NCBI GenBank assembly: GCA_963691705.1
Contig: OY829540.1
Span: forward strand, 72,278,367-72,342,366
Length of the DNA: 64,000 nucleotides
Source of the DNA: Viola odorata
Taxonomy: Eukaryota; Streptophyta; Magnoliopsida; Malpighiales; Violaceae
Direction of reading: 5' to 3'
Below the pieces are notes generated by a model. The model was not told where the DNA came from. It saw only the letters and a list, made by a program, of their open reading frames with translations, and ran no database searches. The position numbers and the translations under genes were made by a program. The number at the start of each line of letters is the position of its first letter. The first letter of the stretch is position 1. This document shows, piece by piece, positions 22,515 through 36,000 of this stretch.

Positions 22515-25500
22515 TTAAAAGGAAAGGAAATTGGGTGAATGAATACGAACCATTTCTTCAAACAATTGTCGTATAGTGGAATTAAGATCGCCCTCCCATC
22601 GTGCCTGATATTCTTCTATTTCTTCAACCTCTTCCTCTTCCCCTACCCAAACGGGCCACACCTTTATTAGCTTTGGTGTGCTCAAGGCTCCCTTGGAGAA
22701 AAACTTCATCTTGGGACATTTCCTCATAATCACCCGATTCAATGATGGGAACCAGAAGTTGCAATCAGATGTGGAGCAGAAGCTGGTAAGGTTATTCAAA
22801 TCATCTAATTGTAGAACCTCCAATTTTTCAAAAACAATGTACTCATCGTTGTTAGCTAATTCGTCCCATTGATCATCAATGACTACAATCTCCTCCAAAG
22901 AATCACATTGTGTTACACTCATCTCCCTGAGGTTGACGAGGCTTTTGGCAGTACTAGAGGATGCTATTAACTTTATCAGCATACAACACCCATAAACGTT
23001 CAAGCTTGTTAAATTTTGAAGCCAACAACTCCTTCCCGCTGAAATTGCGTCATTCCATATCTTCTCAACTTCGATTTGAATCAGGCTTAACTCTTGCAAT
23101 TTCGGGAACACAATCTGCGCGCATCAAACCCTTAGTTATTTTCAATAGACAAATCTTTTTTCTTTTTTTTTCTTTTTTTTCTTTTGTTAAATGGGAGGCT
23201 TAAAGTCTAGAAATCACATTTTGACATGTATAAAATCAAAATAGTAGAATTTATTTGTTTGCATGTAATGGTAAGGATACAACATTGGACCGCAGCCCGA
23301 TCCGACAAGCAAAACATCCCGAACAACCACAAAGCAAAGGCCATAGTCACGGGTTAGAAATGCTCAACCCTACGATCGTACCCCAAAACCAACACAGTAC
23401 CGAACCAAAGCACCTAAACTAAGCTCGATACCCAACCAGGCCTAGGAAGACAATCACTGGAATGGGCCAAGAGCCCAACCACCCCACCCGAAACGACCCC
23501 CAATCCAATACAAGCACAAAGCAATGTTAAATTTTTTGTTGCACATTAAAACCAATAAAAAATAAAAAATGTACAACGAAAAGAAACTTAGATTGAAAGC
23601 CTTTAGGTAAAATAACTTTAAAAAAAAAAACATAAATAGAAATGCAAAGTTGAAGATTAATTTGAAGAAAGACAAGTATTCACCAAATTGTGAAGAAAGT
23701 AAATTCAAAAAAAATATCTAAAAATTGGCCAAAGAAAGGTTTCTGAAAACAAAAACAAAATAAAGTTGCCAAAAGAGTTCAGTTTGTATTGAGAAAAACA
23801 TTAAAAAAAACCTGAGATTGAAAGAATAAAAAATATATTATGTTTACATAATAAAGATATATTGAAGATTAAGACCAACCTAATACTAAAAGAGTTCTTT
23901 TAGAACAAAGGAGATTAACAAACAAACAAAAAAACCTAATAGAATGAAAGATAAGAATATTAAATTGATTAATAAATCATCATACTATGAAAGAAACGAG
24001 ACCAACGTTTTTATTGAAAAGCAAAGCGTACCTTTTTATTGAAAAGAGGAGTGGGGGATGGAAGCCCCTCTAACTGCTTGAACCTGTAGAAGCTTACGAG
24101 ACGACGTAGTCCAACTAGTTCCAGTACTCGAAGCTCATCGGTGAATCCAAGTTTGATTTCTTCTTCATTTTCACTCTCTCTTGAAACAATAATGCTTTCC
24201 ATGCTCCCACACCACACTACTTTGATTTCTTTTAGGTGCAAAAGGCCTCTTGCCAAGTTGGATGAGAAAAGATCATTCAATAAATTACACTTAAACACAA
24301 CTATAACTCTCAAGTTTTCAAATGATCCAACTGGGAGGGGGTGATCATGATCATCACAAATCCTCTCCAACTCATGCAAAAAAGAAAGGGCCAAGGTCTC
24401 CAGCTTTGGAAAAATACATTTATTATAATTCTTCTTTACAATGTATTTAATGCCACATGTCTCTTTAACCATGAGATACTTCAACTCAGGAAAACCTTTC
24501 GAATGCATTTCACTTACACTTACAGAACTCTCAAAATTTTCCAACCATAGACCCTCAGCTCTTGTCATCAATGCTTTAGTTCCCTCACTATCAAATTCAA
24601 CTACTGTTAAGGATTCATTAACCACTATTGTTCTTGGTATATAATTAATGCTCGACCCCCAGCGACCTCCAATAATTATTCTAAATGTCTCTAACTTCTC
24701 AAAGACCAAATCTTTGGGAAACATCTTTGCATATTCACTGATGTGAATTTCTAAGTTGATCAAGTTTCGTAGATTCTTAAATTCCTCCAGACTAGTTACC
24801 TTTGCCTCGTACGTCTCATCAGCACTATTGCTGCTCTTGTCGCTGCCTTCTAATCGCTCCCATGTTGTAAAGCTATCTCCAATACGCAAGTCCTCTAGTA
24901 AGGTCAACCTGGAAATCACGCCTGATGCAATCGTTTTTAGTTTCCAACAATCACGCAAATCAAGTAGTTTCAAAGTGCTACCTAATTTCCCTATCTCTTT
25001 TGGGACCCAAACAATAGAAGAACCAATTAGGGTGAGAACTTGTAACATCGGTAGCTCTCCAATCACAGCTATGTCACCCAATTTGCAATAATCAAGACAC
25101 AGTGTTCGAATCTTTACAAGAGCACTGAGTGATGAAACCAGTACCGGTGAAAGAGACATCCCGGTCAGAACCATGAGTTTGAGTCCTTTCATTCCCGCAA
25201 AGAAGTTGTCTGGGATTTTGAAAGATGCATCGATCTCGCTCCTAAGCATTAGAAACGACTCAAGGTTTGGGTTATTAAACGCTACGGGGAGCTCATGATA
25301 AGAAGGAAGACGACAATAGTTAAAAGAGATTGCTGTGAATTTTTCAAATTGATCCTTAGAAGGCCATTCTTCTAACTCACCATCATTTGCTACACTGAAC
25401 ACATGATGATCTTTGAGTGCCACAAAGGCTGCAAACTTGTGGACGACATCATGCATTTTTATTATTCCCTCCTCATTACCATCTTGCAACAAGCAGCATC

Positions 25501-28075
25501 CCTTGAGGTCGTGAAGGAATTTGTGTAGTCTACCTCTTACTTCTTTTAATTTTTTGCGCTCTTTGAACAAATCCAAACCCAATGTATATTTCAGTAAGTC
25601 TTCCATTGGAATGGAGCGATGATCCAATTGTGCGCAAAGTAAAAATAATTTCTTCATCTCCTCATTTTTCAAAAACTCATAACTCACCTCTATCCTCTTG
25701 TATGCCTCTTCACCATAGTCTACCCCCTCAAACTTTTTCAGTCGGGTCAATGCGTCCTCCCAAATACTCCGATCCACATTTCGTAACGCCCTTCCAGTGG
25801 TCGCAAGTAAAATTGGGATACCTGAAGAAACATCATACAATAATAAATGATAAATTATTGTTGATTTAGTGATTTTCCATCCGCAATTTTGCATTTGTTT
25901 CTTGTACTTACGTGGAGTTTGATCATTTTTATTTTTATTTTTGTTCAAGGAAAAGAGCACTTGGGTTAAAAAATACTTATCTATATTCCCTTTTTTATGT
26001 CATCTTTATATAGTAACAGTTTTGGAATATTTTTTTATAGGCGGAATATTTTTGTTAAAGGAAAAGAGCACTTGGAGTTTAATTTATTTTCTTATGTTTT
26101 CAACATTATTATTTTTTCATAATTTCATATTTCTTAAGAAACACAAACATTTTTTAATGTTCTTTCTTAACATTATATGTTGAGTACGTAATTTTGGGTT
26201 TAATTTAATTGTTTCAACATTAAAATCATAATCGATTTTACCCAAAATAAATTAATTTTAAATATAAACTTTGGCTACCACAATATTGCTTAGAATTCCA
26301 AATCACACTTCTACCTATAATTATTTTTTTAAAAGGTTTTAAAAAACTAAAAATACTTTTAGAAAATTTAATATTATTTTTTGAAATATAAGAAACTTGA
26401 AAATTTTATCATTAATTTTTATACAATTAATTCATAGGACATACTTTCATAAAAAAAGTTATAGTTAGTTAAACCAATTTCAATATATAGTTTCTTCAAA
26501 ATTTAAATTTTTAAGTTTTTAGTTTTTTTTAATGATAAAAAATTCAAAAACTTAATATCATTATACATTACCGTATTGTTATTTTTTCCTCTAATTTATG
26601 TAAAAAAGTCAAAAATATACAAGTCAAAATGGAACATTTTGTAACCAGTTAGAAGGTCAAAAGTATGAATAGATGAGAATTACAATACCTCCGCACTGTT
26701 CTACCACTTGCTCCGCAATGGGGCGCCAATTGGAATACTGAGCATCACCACCTACCATTTTATCAAATAGATTCCATGCGTCAGCAAAGGGTAAACTATC
26801 AAGTCCGAAGTTGTTTGTTGAATCCATTTCATTTTCTAGCACCATTTTACTCCTGGACGTCATCAAGATTTTGAATTTCTTCTGAACGCTGCTGCCAACA
26901 GAGATTCCGACATTTTGAAGTTCAAATCCGGACCAAATGTCATCCAGAATGATGAGTACTTTGTCTTTCTTCTGCAACTGCTCGCGTAGCTGTGTAGCTC
27001 GAACATTGAGAGTTTCGCCTTGCAGTTGTATCTTGAGCCCCTCAGCAATCTGTTTCTGAATATTTAACAGATCGGATTGATAGTTGTTTTTGAGTTGATT
27101 TTGCTTTTCGGAAACGGTTGCCAGGACCACATAACTGAATGCCCCATTCTCCTTCAGATCTGCACCGATCTTTTCTGCTAGTGTGGTCTTTCCAGTACCA
27201 CCCATCCCATAAACCCCTACCTTGTTCACGTTTGGATCTTTCAATGCCGCCACAATCTCATTTGAAACTATCACTCTCGATTTAAAATCCTCAAAGTCCG
27301 CGATGGGCGTCACCCCCAAGCACTCCGAGTAATCAACATGGGCCACCGGCCTGTCATGTTTTTTTTCCTCCTCCTCCAGCAGCTCTTTAGCCTCATCTAT
27401 CGCCTTTTTTGCTAATTTGCTTGTCTGCCGAAATCATGGATATAACAGGGGATCAGATTATTTAAAAAGTTATCGAATTGAAACCCATGGAGTATCTTTT
27501 TGGACAGACAATTTGCTTGCTTACCACTATTGTTAGAGAGAAAGTTTGTTCTAAGAGTAGTTTTAGCAAACACTTGGTACACGACTTGGATATTTATTCC
27601 TTAGGCAAGAATGCCTTCAAATGCCTTCAAATAGGCTTTAAAGGAATAACAGAAAAGCAACAAAACATCAACTACTGTTAACAACAAATCATAGTGCTCC
27701 CACTGCAAACAACAAATCAGAAATTTGCTTACTTACCCGGTAGCAGGCCCACAGATTAGGGCGCAAACCCATGAGACACCTGCAATCTGTTTCTCGTTCT
27801 TCATCGCTGATAATTTTAGAAGCCTTTTTTTCGAGAGAAGCCATCCTTTTCAGCAATGTGTCGACAACTTCATCGACACGTGTCGCCCCTCTACTCTCAG
27901 CCTCTTGGATTCGATTTTCCACAGATTTGATCGCAGCACTCAGATTCTGAACTTGTGTACTCAGATTCTCAATGTTGTCGCCGTAGGCAATGAGAAGAGC
28001 AGCCTCCGTTTTGATGCACCCGAAACAGCTCCTACCAATACTGTTGAACGCGTCCATAAGGCACGGTAGAACCAT
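22515..28075 (-). CDS. CC-NB-ARC-LRR (CNL) disease-resistance protein, copy 2, intact
   Basis: Exons (minus) are 27737-28075, 26689-27424, 24032-25821 and 22515-23114, all GT..AG with matching phases, encoding about 1154 aa. The start MVLPCLMDAF at 28075 is chosen because the paralogue shares it. The order of parts is a predicted coiled-coil N-terminus (1-110), P-loop GMGGTGKTT (186-194), kinase-2 LIILDDIW (270-277), RNBS-B KILMTSRS, GLPL-like GGIPILLATTGRAL split by intron 2 (358-371), MHDVVHKF (481-488), then LRRs to an acidic C-terminal region. No EDVID or TIR is seen. It resembles the At4g27190/RPS2-like CNL clade. Members act as nucleotide-switched immune receptors, at the plasma membrane or in the cytoplasm. 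The pathogen recognised cannot be inferred. Intron 3 contains an unusually GC-rich stretch (about 23270-23520), perhaps an insertion. Confidence 0.92.
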
Positions 28076-28384
28076 TTTTTTGTTTTTTTGGTTTTTTTTT
28101 GGAAAACTAAAATGGAAACTCGTCGAAGGAAAGGAAACAAATTGAAATAGAAATTGTGAGTGGAAACAAAGAACAAACGGCAGATTTTGCACAAAACAAA
28201 TAGCAATATTAGCAATTTCAAAGGATTTTGATTTCAAAACTCGCAAAATGAGATGAGAGTTAATGGCCATAAATAAATGAGCTAGCTTTTCTTTTCTGAT
28301 TGGATGATCTGTGCACAAAGACTTTCCAAAGTCTTTCATTAATTTTCCCGCCAAAAAAAAGTTTTTCATTAATTAATTGTTTAT
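28076..28384. other. Upstream region of NLR copy 2
   Basis: It is collinear with 7200-7413 upstream of copy 1 (shared 'caaaacaaatagcaatatta', 'gagctagcttttc'), then with 9167 onward. It therefore shows the site as it was before the fold-back element entered copy 1's upstream region. It probably holds the promoter and 5' UTR. Confidence 0.65.
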
Positions 28385-28623
28385 TACTCCCTCCTTGTAG
28401 TATTACTTGTCACTTTACTGTTTATACACGCTTTCGAGGAGGTCAAATAACTCACTATTTGACCCCAAAAAATTTTGTGTTTTTTTTCGAATGTACATTA
28501 ATCATTAACGTACGTTCGAAAAAAAGTACGGAACTTTTTGGGTCAAATAGTGAACCATTCGGCCTCCTCGAAACGTATACATGAATAGTAGCCAATGACA
28601 AGTAATAGTACACGGAGCGAGTA
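28385..28623. mobile_element. Stowaway-like MITE E
   Basis: Ends are TACTCCCTCCTTG and CACGGAGCGAGTA, about 239 bases, with paired arms 'ggaggtcaaataactcacta' and the inner 'taacgtacgttcgaa'. Confidence 0.85.
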
Positions 28624-28774
28624 TTAATGAATACTACTATACCCTCCGTGTTATTCTAAAATGTCTTTTCAACTTTACTGATTGGATATGCACAAAGAAT
28701 TTCCAAAGTCTTTCATTATTAAACCTTCAAAAAAAAAAAAGTCTTTCATTATTAATGAAAAATACTACTATACC

Positions 28775-29338
28775 CCTCCGTGTTTTAGGCTCGAGTAAAA
28801 TTTGGGTGCATCATAATGTAGGATGATAATACGTGTCTAAAAGTATCAAGAATAGTGATATTCTAGTACTATTTAAAATAGGTATCATCATCCTAGATCA
28901 TGATATAAATACATCATATTTTGGCGCCGTTGCCGGAGATTATTGGTTGAACTAATGTTTGTTTTTCTATGTTTATGACCAGATCAACTTACGGTTCTTT
29001 TGTTATTTCTGTCTTTATTTCCCCTACTTTTCTGTGCAGCTGCAAAATTCTCAGGCTGACTCTTCCCAAGGCCTTGGGAAGAGGCGGATGTGTTGCACCA
29101 GCAGCCCCTTCACCAGCCATCAACTTCGCCCTCGAGGTTGTATCTTTTTTTGTTACTGTCTTTTTGCCCTTGTTTGTGCTCGTTCATATCGAGGACAGTG
29201 TGTCCTCAATATACTCATAATATACCCGATTTTTTTTTTGCCTATACACTCATGCCATATTTTATATTTTAATATACTCCATTACTCTTTAGTCTTTACA
29301 CTTTACAGCTACGGTGCACCTTCCCCCACACTATACTT
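28775..29338. mobile_element. Gypsy-derived (Athila/Tat-like) fragment
   Basis: TTGGCGCCGTTGCCGGAGAT at about 28921 matches the tRNA-Asp primer-binding site typical of Athila/Tat Gypsy elements. Further on, 'atcgaggacagtgtgtcctc' resembles the conserved block before the polypurine tract. On the minus strand AGTGTGGGGGAAGGTGCACC (29316-29335) looks like that tract, in opposite orientation, so the fragment is rearranged. In the related repeat at 9320 'tataccccaattaagttagc' is continuous, so the fragment is an insertion. No intact pol remains. Confidence 0.6.
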
Positions 29339-31599
29339 TAATTAAGTTAGCTACCTCTGACAAGATTTTTACACACTGAACTTGGTTAAAAAATTCTTTT
29401 TTACAGCTACCTTTAATTTGACAGCTTCTTTTAAACCACTACAAATTACTCTCTCTCTTCTTTAAGTAACTGATACGTTGATTTTTGAGACAATTAGAGT
29501 TTAGGGTTTAAGAAGGTTAGATAACTATTTGAGATAATTTTGCCTCGAATTTTTTCTCAAATTATATGAATGGTATTCTCTAAATTCGAGAAAAAATTCG
29601 GGGCAAAATTTTCACAAATAATGAGTCATTCGGCTTATTGATTAATGATGGTTGTGGTAGGTCACCCAATTAATGGAAGTTGGAGTGTGACACATTTCAA
29701 TTTTAATCCAAGCTGGCTTACTGATTGCTCCTTTGCTCCCCATTTACAGTTTGCATGATTGAGTATTCTTTTTTTCCTTTTTTGTGGTAGTAGTTTATAA
29801 ATTGATAATATTATTAATATTAAATTATCAGATGTTATTTAATAATATCAAAAATTAAACTCGTTATTTTTTAAAATATCAAAGATCGAACTCATCACTT
29901 GTATCGGTAATTAGTTTTCAAGTTGGTAGACTAATTACGCAAAGGAATTGCCCAAGATAAAAGAATACTCTACTCACGTTGCCAAGTGATGATTGCAAAC
30001 TGTTTAGTACCGATTAGATTTCTCGGCCCAAGTCAAATGTTCCATATCTGCAAAATGCCTATAAACTACTAACACTATGATTCCTCCTGCAACAAGCTTG
30101 GTTTTAATCCTTTCCTACTTCATATCAGACAGGTAATCAGCTGATTTTCTTCACCTTTCTTCCCACTCTTCATGTACTTATTATCACTACAGTATTGTGC
30201 AATACTCAAAGGACATCTTAATGCCAAAATGGTTCTTCTCATGCCGGTGACTAGAAAGCCTTTAGATTTCTTTTAGTCAGATCCGTGCCTTTGCCTTTGG
30301 TAAACTGATGAGGGATAACCTATAATAGTCGCAATTAATTAAAACTAATACAAATCTGAAACCCCTATTGCTAAGCGTGTGTGCGCAAAATCCTTGAACA
30401 CCTTTGATAATTGTGCTTCCCTATTGAAATATTTACATTATTCTTTCTTAAGAAAAAAATTATGTATGGGAAAATTTTGCGTTAATATAACAAACAAAAG
30501 ATAAACATCTTGCACAAAAGTTTAATTCAGCGTTTTTTTATTATAAATTAGGTTATGAGTTAGATTCAGAATAAATATGAGCGATGAAAACAACATAGAC
30601 TTTTGAATTTCAACAAAGAGCAACAACAAGACCCTCGTTCAACCTCTCTGTTGATGAGAAAAAAATTTAAAACCAAAATAAGTAAATAAATAGTAAAATA
30701 TAGAGTACAATTATTAAATGAAATGAAATAATGTAAGAGGCGGTGTTTGCATAAATTACAAAAACAAACAGGCATGGATAAGGTCGTTTAGCTTTTCTTT
30801 TTTGAGAAAAAATTCAATTTTAAAACTCTTAAAAATAGATGAATTATGACTACTATGGAGATGTAAATTAAAAATTAAACACCGTTAAATTGGTGGTATA
30901 CTATTTGTAAATTATGTTCAAGTCATTCTTTCCGTGTAGAAAATTTCTTCTTCAACTTGTTTCTCACCACCTGCCTAACCTTCTACATGTAAATGCCATA
31001 AAAGGTCTCTCTAAATTCCACAATAAGTAAGTTTTGTACTAGTGAAGTGATACCGTCACCGATTGAAACTTGACAAGTTTTCACTCTAGGATCCACGATG
31101 ATGATCGAATCGATTGAACTCAAGAATGGGTTACGTATCAAGCCATACCACAAAGTGTTGTCGTATGCAATGCTCATTGGCAAAAATAAAGAATTTAATT
31201 AGTAAGAAAGAAAGAAATCTGACCTTGTTGAACAACGGAAAATTAAAAATAATATTGTCATCTTTAAAATAATTGTTACATATATGCATAGAAGTTATCA
31301 TACAATTAGTTAATGAAATAAATCATGAATCTCGAGATAGTAAATAGAAAAATAATAAATAATATAATTATTTTTAAAATTAAAATTAAAAATAATTGTC
31401 ACAGGTTATGAAAAATTATTAATTTAAGTAAAGATTTACATGGTTTAGTCTTCTTCTTCTTTTTTTGCCTAGGCCTCGGGAGTGGGAAGTTCCACTTCGT
31501 AAAAATGAAGAGAGTAATTTCCACAGAGATGAAATCCAACAAGAGATAGCGAGCAGTAAGTTCCACTTCGTAAAATAGCGATAGATATTAAAATTATGT
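29339..31599. other. Intergenic region
   Basis: 29339-29430 is a copy of 9335-9425 ('aattaagttagctacctctg'). An eroded Stowaway-like hairpin lies at about 29445-29640. The remainder is AT-rich. A short possible first exon (MIPPATSLVLILSYFISD, donor at about 30130) and a 66-codon minus-strand ORF (30983-31183) are present, but neither has further support. Confidence 0.4.
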
Positions 31600-31830
31600 G
31601 GAAATTATTACTTGTGTGTTGTCACACTTTGCTTATTAGGATAGCACATGGAAATTAGGGGAAGGTACAGTCCCTGGAAGGGGACATGACGACTTTACGC
31701 ACCTGTTATTCATAGATTAGAGGGCAGTTCAGTTGCCCCTTTCCATATAAATAGGGTAGGGACTCTCTCGGCTTTTGTACCTTAATACTCCAACCTATGT
31801 GGGCCGCCGCCCATCAATGACATCTACATT
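31600..31830 (+). promoter_or_regulatory. Promoter-like segment, possibly from a transposon
   Basis: A GC-richer stretch ends with a TATA box (CCATATAAATAGGG, about 31743-31756) and a pyrimidine-rich start region ('ctctctcggcttttgtacc'). Nothing recognisable is encoded downstream. It may be a remnant of an LTR or of a lost gene's promoter. Confidence 0.3.
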
Positions 31831-32462
31831 TGCTGTGGCATAGCATAGGCCACGTTTGGTGAATTCTCATATCATAAGCTTAGTTCTAAAAATAAATAAA
31901 AATCAAGTTGTTGAAATGTTTTTCTTCCAAATTTCCTTTTCTTTTCTTTTCTCTTTTTGGTTTCTATAATCATGTGGTTGCTGTTTATCGTTTTAAAGAG
32001 GGTGTAGATTTTTTTTTGACAATTTAAAAAGGGTGTAGTTAATATAGTTAGTTGTGAAAGTCGTTACGAATTATTATGTCTTTTAAAACTTTTTTTCATG
32101 GCAAAATTATCGAATGACCCATTAAATATGTCAAATTACCGCAAAAATTATTTTTTAAAAATGATAGTTTATATACTATGTGTTCTTATTTTTGTTGTCT
32201 TTAATTTGCAAAACAAAATCCAATTTTTTACCTATGTATAAAGTCTAGTTAATAGAGATTTGCAAAGTTAGTATCATTTATTCTGAGGGCGAATCTCTTT
32301 TTATTATTTACAATTCTTTTGTGAATCATGTAGAGTTGATTTTCTTATTTAATTTTGATGAATTCGGCACTCGATCGAAAATCATGCTGGATTAAAAAGT
32401 ACAATTAGATGGGAGGCTTGGAAAACTTATCCAATTCCTAAAGCACCAATTTTAACCATCCG

Positions 32463-32492
32463 TTTTTTTTTTTTGGGGGGGGGGGGGGGGGG
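32463..32492. repeat. Poly-T followed by poly-G
   Basis: About 12 T followed by about 18 G, at the left edge of the dispersed repeat copy 2. A similar T13G10 run occurs at 21929-21951. Confidence 0.95.
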
Positions 32493-33090
32493 AGAGGTAG
32501 TTAGAGGTGCAGATAGAAACACCTATGGCTATATGTGCACAATTTCATATTGAGCCCTTAAAATGAAGTTATAACCAAAATGGGCTTGTCACGATAAAAT
32601 CCTTTGGATTCAATGGAACAGGCCCACCATGACAAGGCCCATTTCATAGCCCACAGTTAAAAGGCCTCAGGTTCGCATCCGCCCCTCTTCACTTTCTCAG
32701 TTATGATTTTTTTTTTCTTTTCAAGTGCAATGCGGCTAGTGCTAGATTTAATAGACATGCAAAAACCTAGAGTCTATTTTGCATGTTCCATTTTTATTAA
32801 TAATAATTAATAATATAATTATTTTTTAAATAAATAAATAATTATTATATACTCCCTCTGTCCTTTAATAACTGTCGCTTTGAAATAGTAACAAAAAGTA
32901 GCTCAAACACTAAAAAATCAAGTAATGTGTACAGTAACAAAAAGTAGCAAAATGTCCATTATTTATGGACGGAGGGAGTAGTATTCAATTTATGTACGTA
33001 TAGTTGGATCTCCCAACCAATATAAGGGTTGTCAGTTATATATAAATGAATGGATAAATTTTAAAATTTTAAAATACTATCCATTTATGT
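32493..33090. repeat. Dispersed repeat, copy 2, carrying MITE F
   Basis: Collinear with 12990-13400 ('tgggcttgtcac', 'ggcctcaggttcgcatccgc', 'gtatagttggatctcccaac'). It is interrupted by the MITE at 32850-32980. Confidence 0.8.
32850..32980. mobile_element. Stowaway-like MITE F (short form)
   Basis: Ends are TACTCCCTCTGTCC and GGACGGAGGGAGTA, only 131 bases, lacking the inner 'cgtacgtt' hairpin centre of the longer copies. Copy 1 of the host repeat has no element here. Confidence 0.85.
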
Positions 33091-36000
33091 ATCGGTGATA
33101 TTAACATTTAAAGGGATATGATTATAAGTAAATACTTTATTTTTAAGTCTGAATTATAAATATTTTTAAATTTACTGGCTATAATTAATCTTGCTCATAT
33201 TGAGTTAGTGATTAAGTGCTCCTAGCATGTAATTTTTAATTGAACATATGTTTAAGAGACAATAATACTAAATTATTCACACAAACCATTTGCAAGGGCG
33301 GAATTAGCTTAGCCACGGACCTCTACGGACTACCAATTAGTATGTAACTAACTCGTTTGATTAGGCGATCAAATTAGATGCGTCTACGAAACAACCAACA
33401 CTCTTCAATGAATGTGAAAAAATGCACACCATCCACGAACAGAGTACCATAAACAAACTAACAAACGCACATGGAGCAAACCTCCATTCAATAATCCGGT
33501 TCTATATAGGAAATGAATGTGCTTCACAATCTAATATGGAAAAGGATTCTTTTATTGGGGATTAGAAACATAAGTATTGCGAACGAAAATGTAGTTTACT
33601 GGTTGTTTTGTTAATAATAAATGTACTAATTAATAGAAATTTAGATTCATGTTTGAATCCATGAATCTCACTTCAGATATATATATATATATATATATGA
33701 CTAAACTATGTAATATTTGATTTAGCACAAAACTTTTCCGATCCATTTACTAGTAAATGGAATATACAGAAATTGGTTTTAATTTTTTTGAAGAATTAAT
33801 AAATTGGTTTTAATTATTCCTCTTTTGACTAGAGAAATTCATGTTTATATTTTATTTTAACATATAATGTAAATTAATTGGTTTTAAATTATTATTCCTC
33901 TTTTGACTAGAGAAATTCATGTTTATATCCTGATTAACATGCAGAAGATGAAAGAAGGCGACAGGGGAAAACCATCAGCCCAAACAGGGTTGAGTCAGTC
34001 ATGCTGTGTGCTGGTGCGAGTATGCGTAGCAAATTTTATTAGATAAATAAACATAGTATTTCTAAATTTTAGTTAATTTGATAAAGTTTAGAAACGTTTT
34101 CGGTTGATTAATTTGCAATAAAAAAATTAAACAGTGTTATTTATGAGCAATTTAACCACCCGTTGGTGTTTGGTATGAGTGGTTTTACACTCTCGTCGCT
34201 TAAGTAAGGTTGCACGTTCAATCCTCATGTATGTAAAAATCAGTGCGATAAAACTTTCTGAATTGCATTAATATGACTAATTTACATATAAAACTTTCAA
34301 TTTTAGTCATTTCCATATATAGAGTGAGCACCTTGAAAAACCACCTACTTTATGTAAAGAGAAAATTATGTTCGAGTTTCTTAATTTACATTATTATATT
34401 TTATTTTGTAAAGAAAAAAAAGGTAGAAAAGGAAACTACAATTTCATCTAGTCGTACCTCTCTTTATGATCATACAAAAAGTCATAAAATAATAAATGGC
34501 AGGATTAAATTGAAGGACTAATAGTAATTAAGAAAACGTTTAAAACTGAAAAGTGACAAAAAAAAACTGTTTAGAGACTCTAATTTTTGTTCATTCTTTT
34601 AGCTTTGTATTAGATCGGAAGCTCAAACTATAACTCTTAAAAAGCATTATGAGAAATAGATTGATCTATACATTATACATATCTTTACGATTAGTCAATA
34701 TGATATAAAATATGCAAAGTATTGTGTAACATTTTTCTTCCTACAAAACTACAAATTAATATATAGTTAGGAAAAAAGTGCCATCATATATCAATAAGAA
34801 ATTTCAGTACTGTCACTCTAATTAGACAACTTAATCTTATCTTAAAATGACACCTCACCACAATAAGACACTAGAAACCAGAAAAAATAGTTTGAGGGGC
34901 GAAATTAAATGTAAAAATAGACTCTTTGTCTGGGTCACATGGTATTATATTGAATTTTTTTTAGTACATTTCTATATTTATTTACACTCTAATATAAAAG
35001 TTGACACATAGAATACTTAGAAATCATCTTAGAAAATTATAAAAGCTAATAAAATATATTTTAGAAGTTTTGGTTTATTTGCCACTATTAGAACATTAAC
35101 TTGAATTTTAAATCAGTCCTAAAATCCAATTAAATTTTTGAGATCAAATATTAAAATTTTGGATGAGTAAAAGTATGATTAATTGAAAATTTTAAACATT
35201 TAAGGACTCTAATAAAAACTTTTAAAAAATTGGAAGGCAAATATAATTTTTTTAGTTAATTAAATTGGATTAGTTGAAAATTATAAACTTTAAGGGACTA
35301 AACCGATACTTTAGGAAAAGTTTGGGTGCGCTGAGGCCCGCCCTGGGGCCCACCCTTATTTCCGCCCCTGTGGCTGTAAGCCACTCCATTAGTCCACTAG
35401 GTCTTGCGTGAGCAAAGTTTTTAATTAACAGCTAAAATAAATAAATTATTGTACCAAAAAAAATACAGTATAAAAAAATTATGTGAGTAAGTATTTATTA
35501 AAAAATAAATTAAAATTAATAACTTACTTTAATTTCACGTGCTCTTCAAAGCATTAATTTTAAGGTGTTTAATTAATTATTTCATAATTTTGTGTTGTAA
35601 ATCTAAAGTCAACTAAAGAGAACCTATACATTAATTATTTTTAAAATATGATAAAATACAATTTATTTTATTTTTTTCTACCCCTAATTTCAGAGAACCT
35701 ATACATTTTCTCCGAGATAAATAAGGGGAGAAAAAGTCTTTCTTAATTTTCGGTTTGGAAAATGTTTGGATAAATGTATGTTCTGAGATGATCGCACATT
35801 TTGTACTGAATGATTTGAAATTTTGTACTGAATGATTTGAAATAATGATATTCTCCAATAAAAAAACAAGTATCCTAGTGTAATTTAATACAAGAGACTA
35901 TTCGTACAACTTAAAGTATACTTAAATACTCTAATCAACTAAAGAGACAATTGATGCCACGAGATAGAAAAAATCAAACAGTATATGTTATACTATTAAA

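Noticed and set aside
30080..30130. Possible first exon MIPPATSLVLILSYFISD with a GTAATC donor
   Set aside because: Short, hydrophobic by chance in AT-rich DNA, and no following exon could be found.
30983..31183. 66-codon minus-strand ORF (MPMSIAYDNTLWYGLIRNPF...) with coding-like composition
   Set aside because: No domain recognised, no splice or promoter context, and no second copy in the window to test conservation.
34273..34521. 82-codon plus-strand ORF
   Set aside because: Lys/Ile/Ser-rich translation of AT-rich DNA, no family resemblance.
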